The notes under the pieces: generated by a model | Seen by the model: only the letters and a program-made list of their open reading frames with translations | What the model was told of the DNA's origin: nothing | The model's database searches: none | Assembly (NCBI GenBank): GCA_036008465.1 | Contig: DASYNP010000123.1 | Location: 70,774 to 134,773, forward strand | Direction of reading: 5' to 3' | From: DASPSM01 sp036008465 | Lineage (GTDB): Bacteria > Planctomycetota > Planctomycetia > Planctomycetales > Planctomycetaceae | Length of the DNA: 64,000 nucleotides | Position numbers and translations under genes: made by a program | Shown here: piece by piece, positions 63,467 to 64,000 of the stretch | Layout: each line of letters starts with the position of its first letter | Position numbering within the stretch: position 1 is the first letter of the stretch

Positions 63467-64000
63467 ATGAAGCGTGTCTCAATTCGATTTGCGTCCACCG
63501 CGCTAGCCCTTTTCCTTGCGGCGCCTCTGGGTCTGGCGAACGCCCAGGGAACAACTGGAAACGGCAACCAATCTTCGTCCGGCGACCAGTCGTCTGTTGA
63601 CCCCGGGTCCACCGGCGAGCAATCGGGGTCAGGCGACCAACCGTCGTTTGGCAGCCCGTCGGGTTCCAGCGGGAAGTCAGGCTCCAGCGGACAGTCGGGG
63701 TCGAGTGGCCAGTCGGGGTCGAGTGGCCAATCCGGTTCCTCGGGCCAGTCGGGGAACCAGTCGGGGAGTCACTCGCATTCCGGCAACTTGTCGTCGTCGG
63801 GGAACCACTCGGGGTCGGGCAACGGGTCGGGCAATTTTGCCGGCCACGCTGCGAAGGCCATGCAGGACTTGAAAGGCATTCAAAGCGATCGCAGCCAGAT
63901 CCGACAGGACAAGGCCGACATTCGCAAGGATCTGGCCGACATGAAGGCCAACCCCAAGAACGCAGCGCAGGACACGCAGGCGATCCTGAAGGATCTCCAG
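63467..64000 (+). CDS. Secreted Gly/Ser/Gln-rich protein with helical repeats (partial)
   Basis: The frame opens at ATG 63467, eight bases after AGGGG, and is still open at the window end, giving 178 residues. A signal peptide (to about residue 27, ANAQ) is followed by about 90 residues rich in Gly, Ser and Gln (SGSSGQSGSSGQ units) and then a helical, charged region (IQSDRSQIRQDKADIRKDLADMKANP) that looks like a coiled coil. The function is unknown; a surface or biofilm role is plausible. Confidence 0.8.
   Translation, partial: MKRVSIRFASTALALFLAAPLGLANAQGTTGNGNQSSSGDQSSVDPGSTGEQSGSGDQPSFGSPSGSSGKSGSSGQSGSSGQSGSSGQSGSSGQSGNQSGSHSHSGNLSSSGNHSGSGNGSGNFAGHAAKAMQDLKGIQSDRSQIRQDKADIRKDLADMKANPKNAAQDTQAILKDLQ

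Overview
The window reads as chromosomal DNA of a planctomycete, most likely of the Pirellulales type. This is inferred from family content: a paired DUF1549/DUF1553 and DUF1501 operon, a LEPR-XLL type surface protein, a TIGR03000 domain, a YTV-like cell-wall protein, 'WPQFRG' quinoprotein-like propellers, and gene-free islands full of short palindromic dispersed repeats. No rRNA, tRNA, transposase, integrase, phage gene or CRISPR array was seen.

Layout. 1-20 kb: end of a CE15-type glucuronoyl esterase; DUF1549/DUF1501 operon (minus); a membrane protein; a 2,5-dioxovalerate dehydrogenase; an ACT-domain/UPF0210 pair; a secreted glycoside-hydrolase-like protein; a D-cysteine desulfhydrase/ACC deaminase-type PLP enzyme; a secreted unknown; and a sugar ABC importer operon (binding protein, permease with an unusual C-terminal LRR tail, double ATPase). 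The uronate-related genes and the importer suggest use of plant or algal polysaccharide. 20-26 kb: TetR regulator plus DevBCA-like exporter with a visible promoter and operator, then a molybdopterin oxidoreductase. 26-40 kb: surface and envelope proteins (733-aa lipoprotein, sedolisin protease with LEPR motif, YTV-like Cys-rich protein, Gly/Ser/His-rich TIGR03000 protein), a PhyH dioxygenase, a DUF4287/DUF5655-type protein, and a compact three-gene operon with an HTTM membrane protein fused to a pseudo-receiver.

40-56 kb: sugar and glycan genes (TIGR04325 and FkbM-like methyltransferases, SDR epimerase, DegT aminotransferase, GT-A transferase, dolichol-kinase-like protein), a thioester-reductase-like SDR fused to SCP2, a PQQ-like propeller with Spy-like inserts, a Phd/RelE toxin-antitoxin pair, flotillin FloA with a companion protein, a GT4 glycosyltransferase, a CinA homologue with a decayed deamidase motif, an RRM protein and a zinc-ribbon protein. 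56-59.5 kb: two large repeat islands around a DUF4760-like membrane protein. 59.5-64 kb: a branched-chain amino-acid type ABC importer with fused LivM-LivG and no visible binding protein, then the start of a secreted Gly/Ser-rich protein cut by the window end.

The most unusual findings are a 24-base mini-element sitting inside palindromic repeats, with both filled and empty sites in the same window; the HTTM/pseudo-receiver/TPR-nuclease-fold operon; and the permease-LRR and propeller-Spy fusions.
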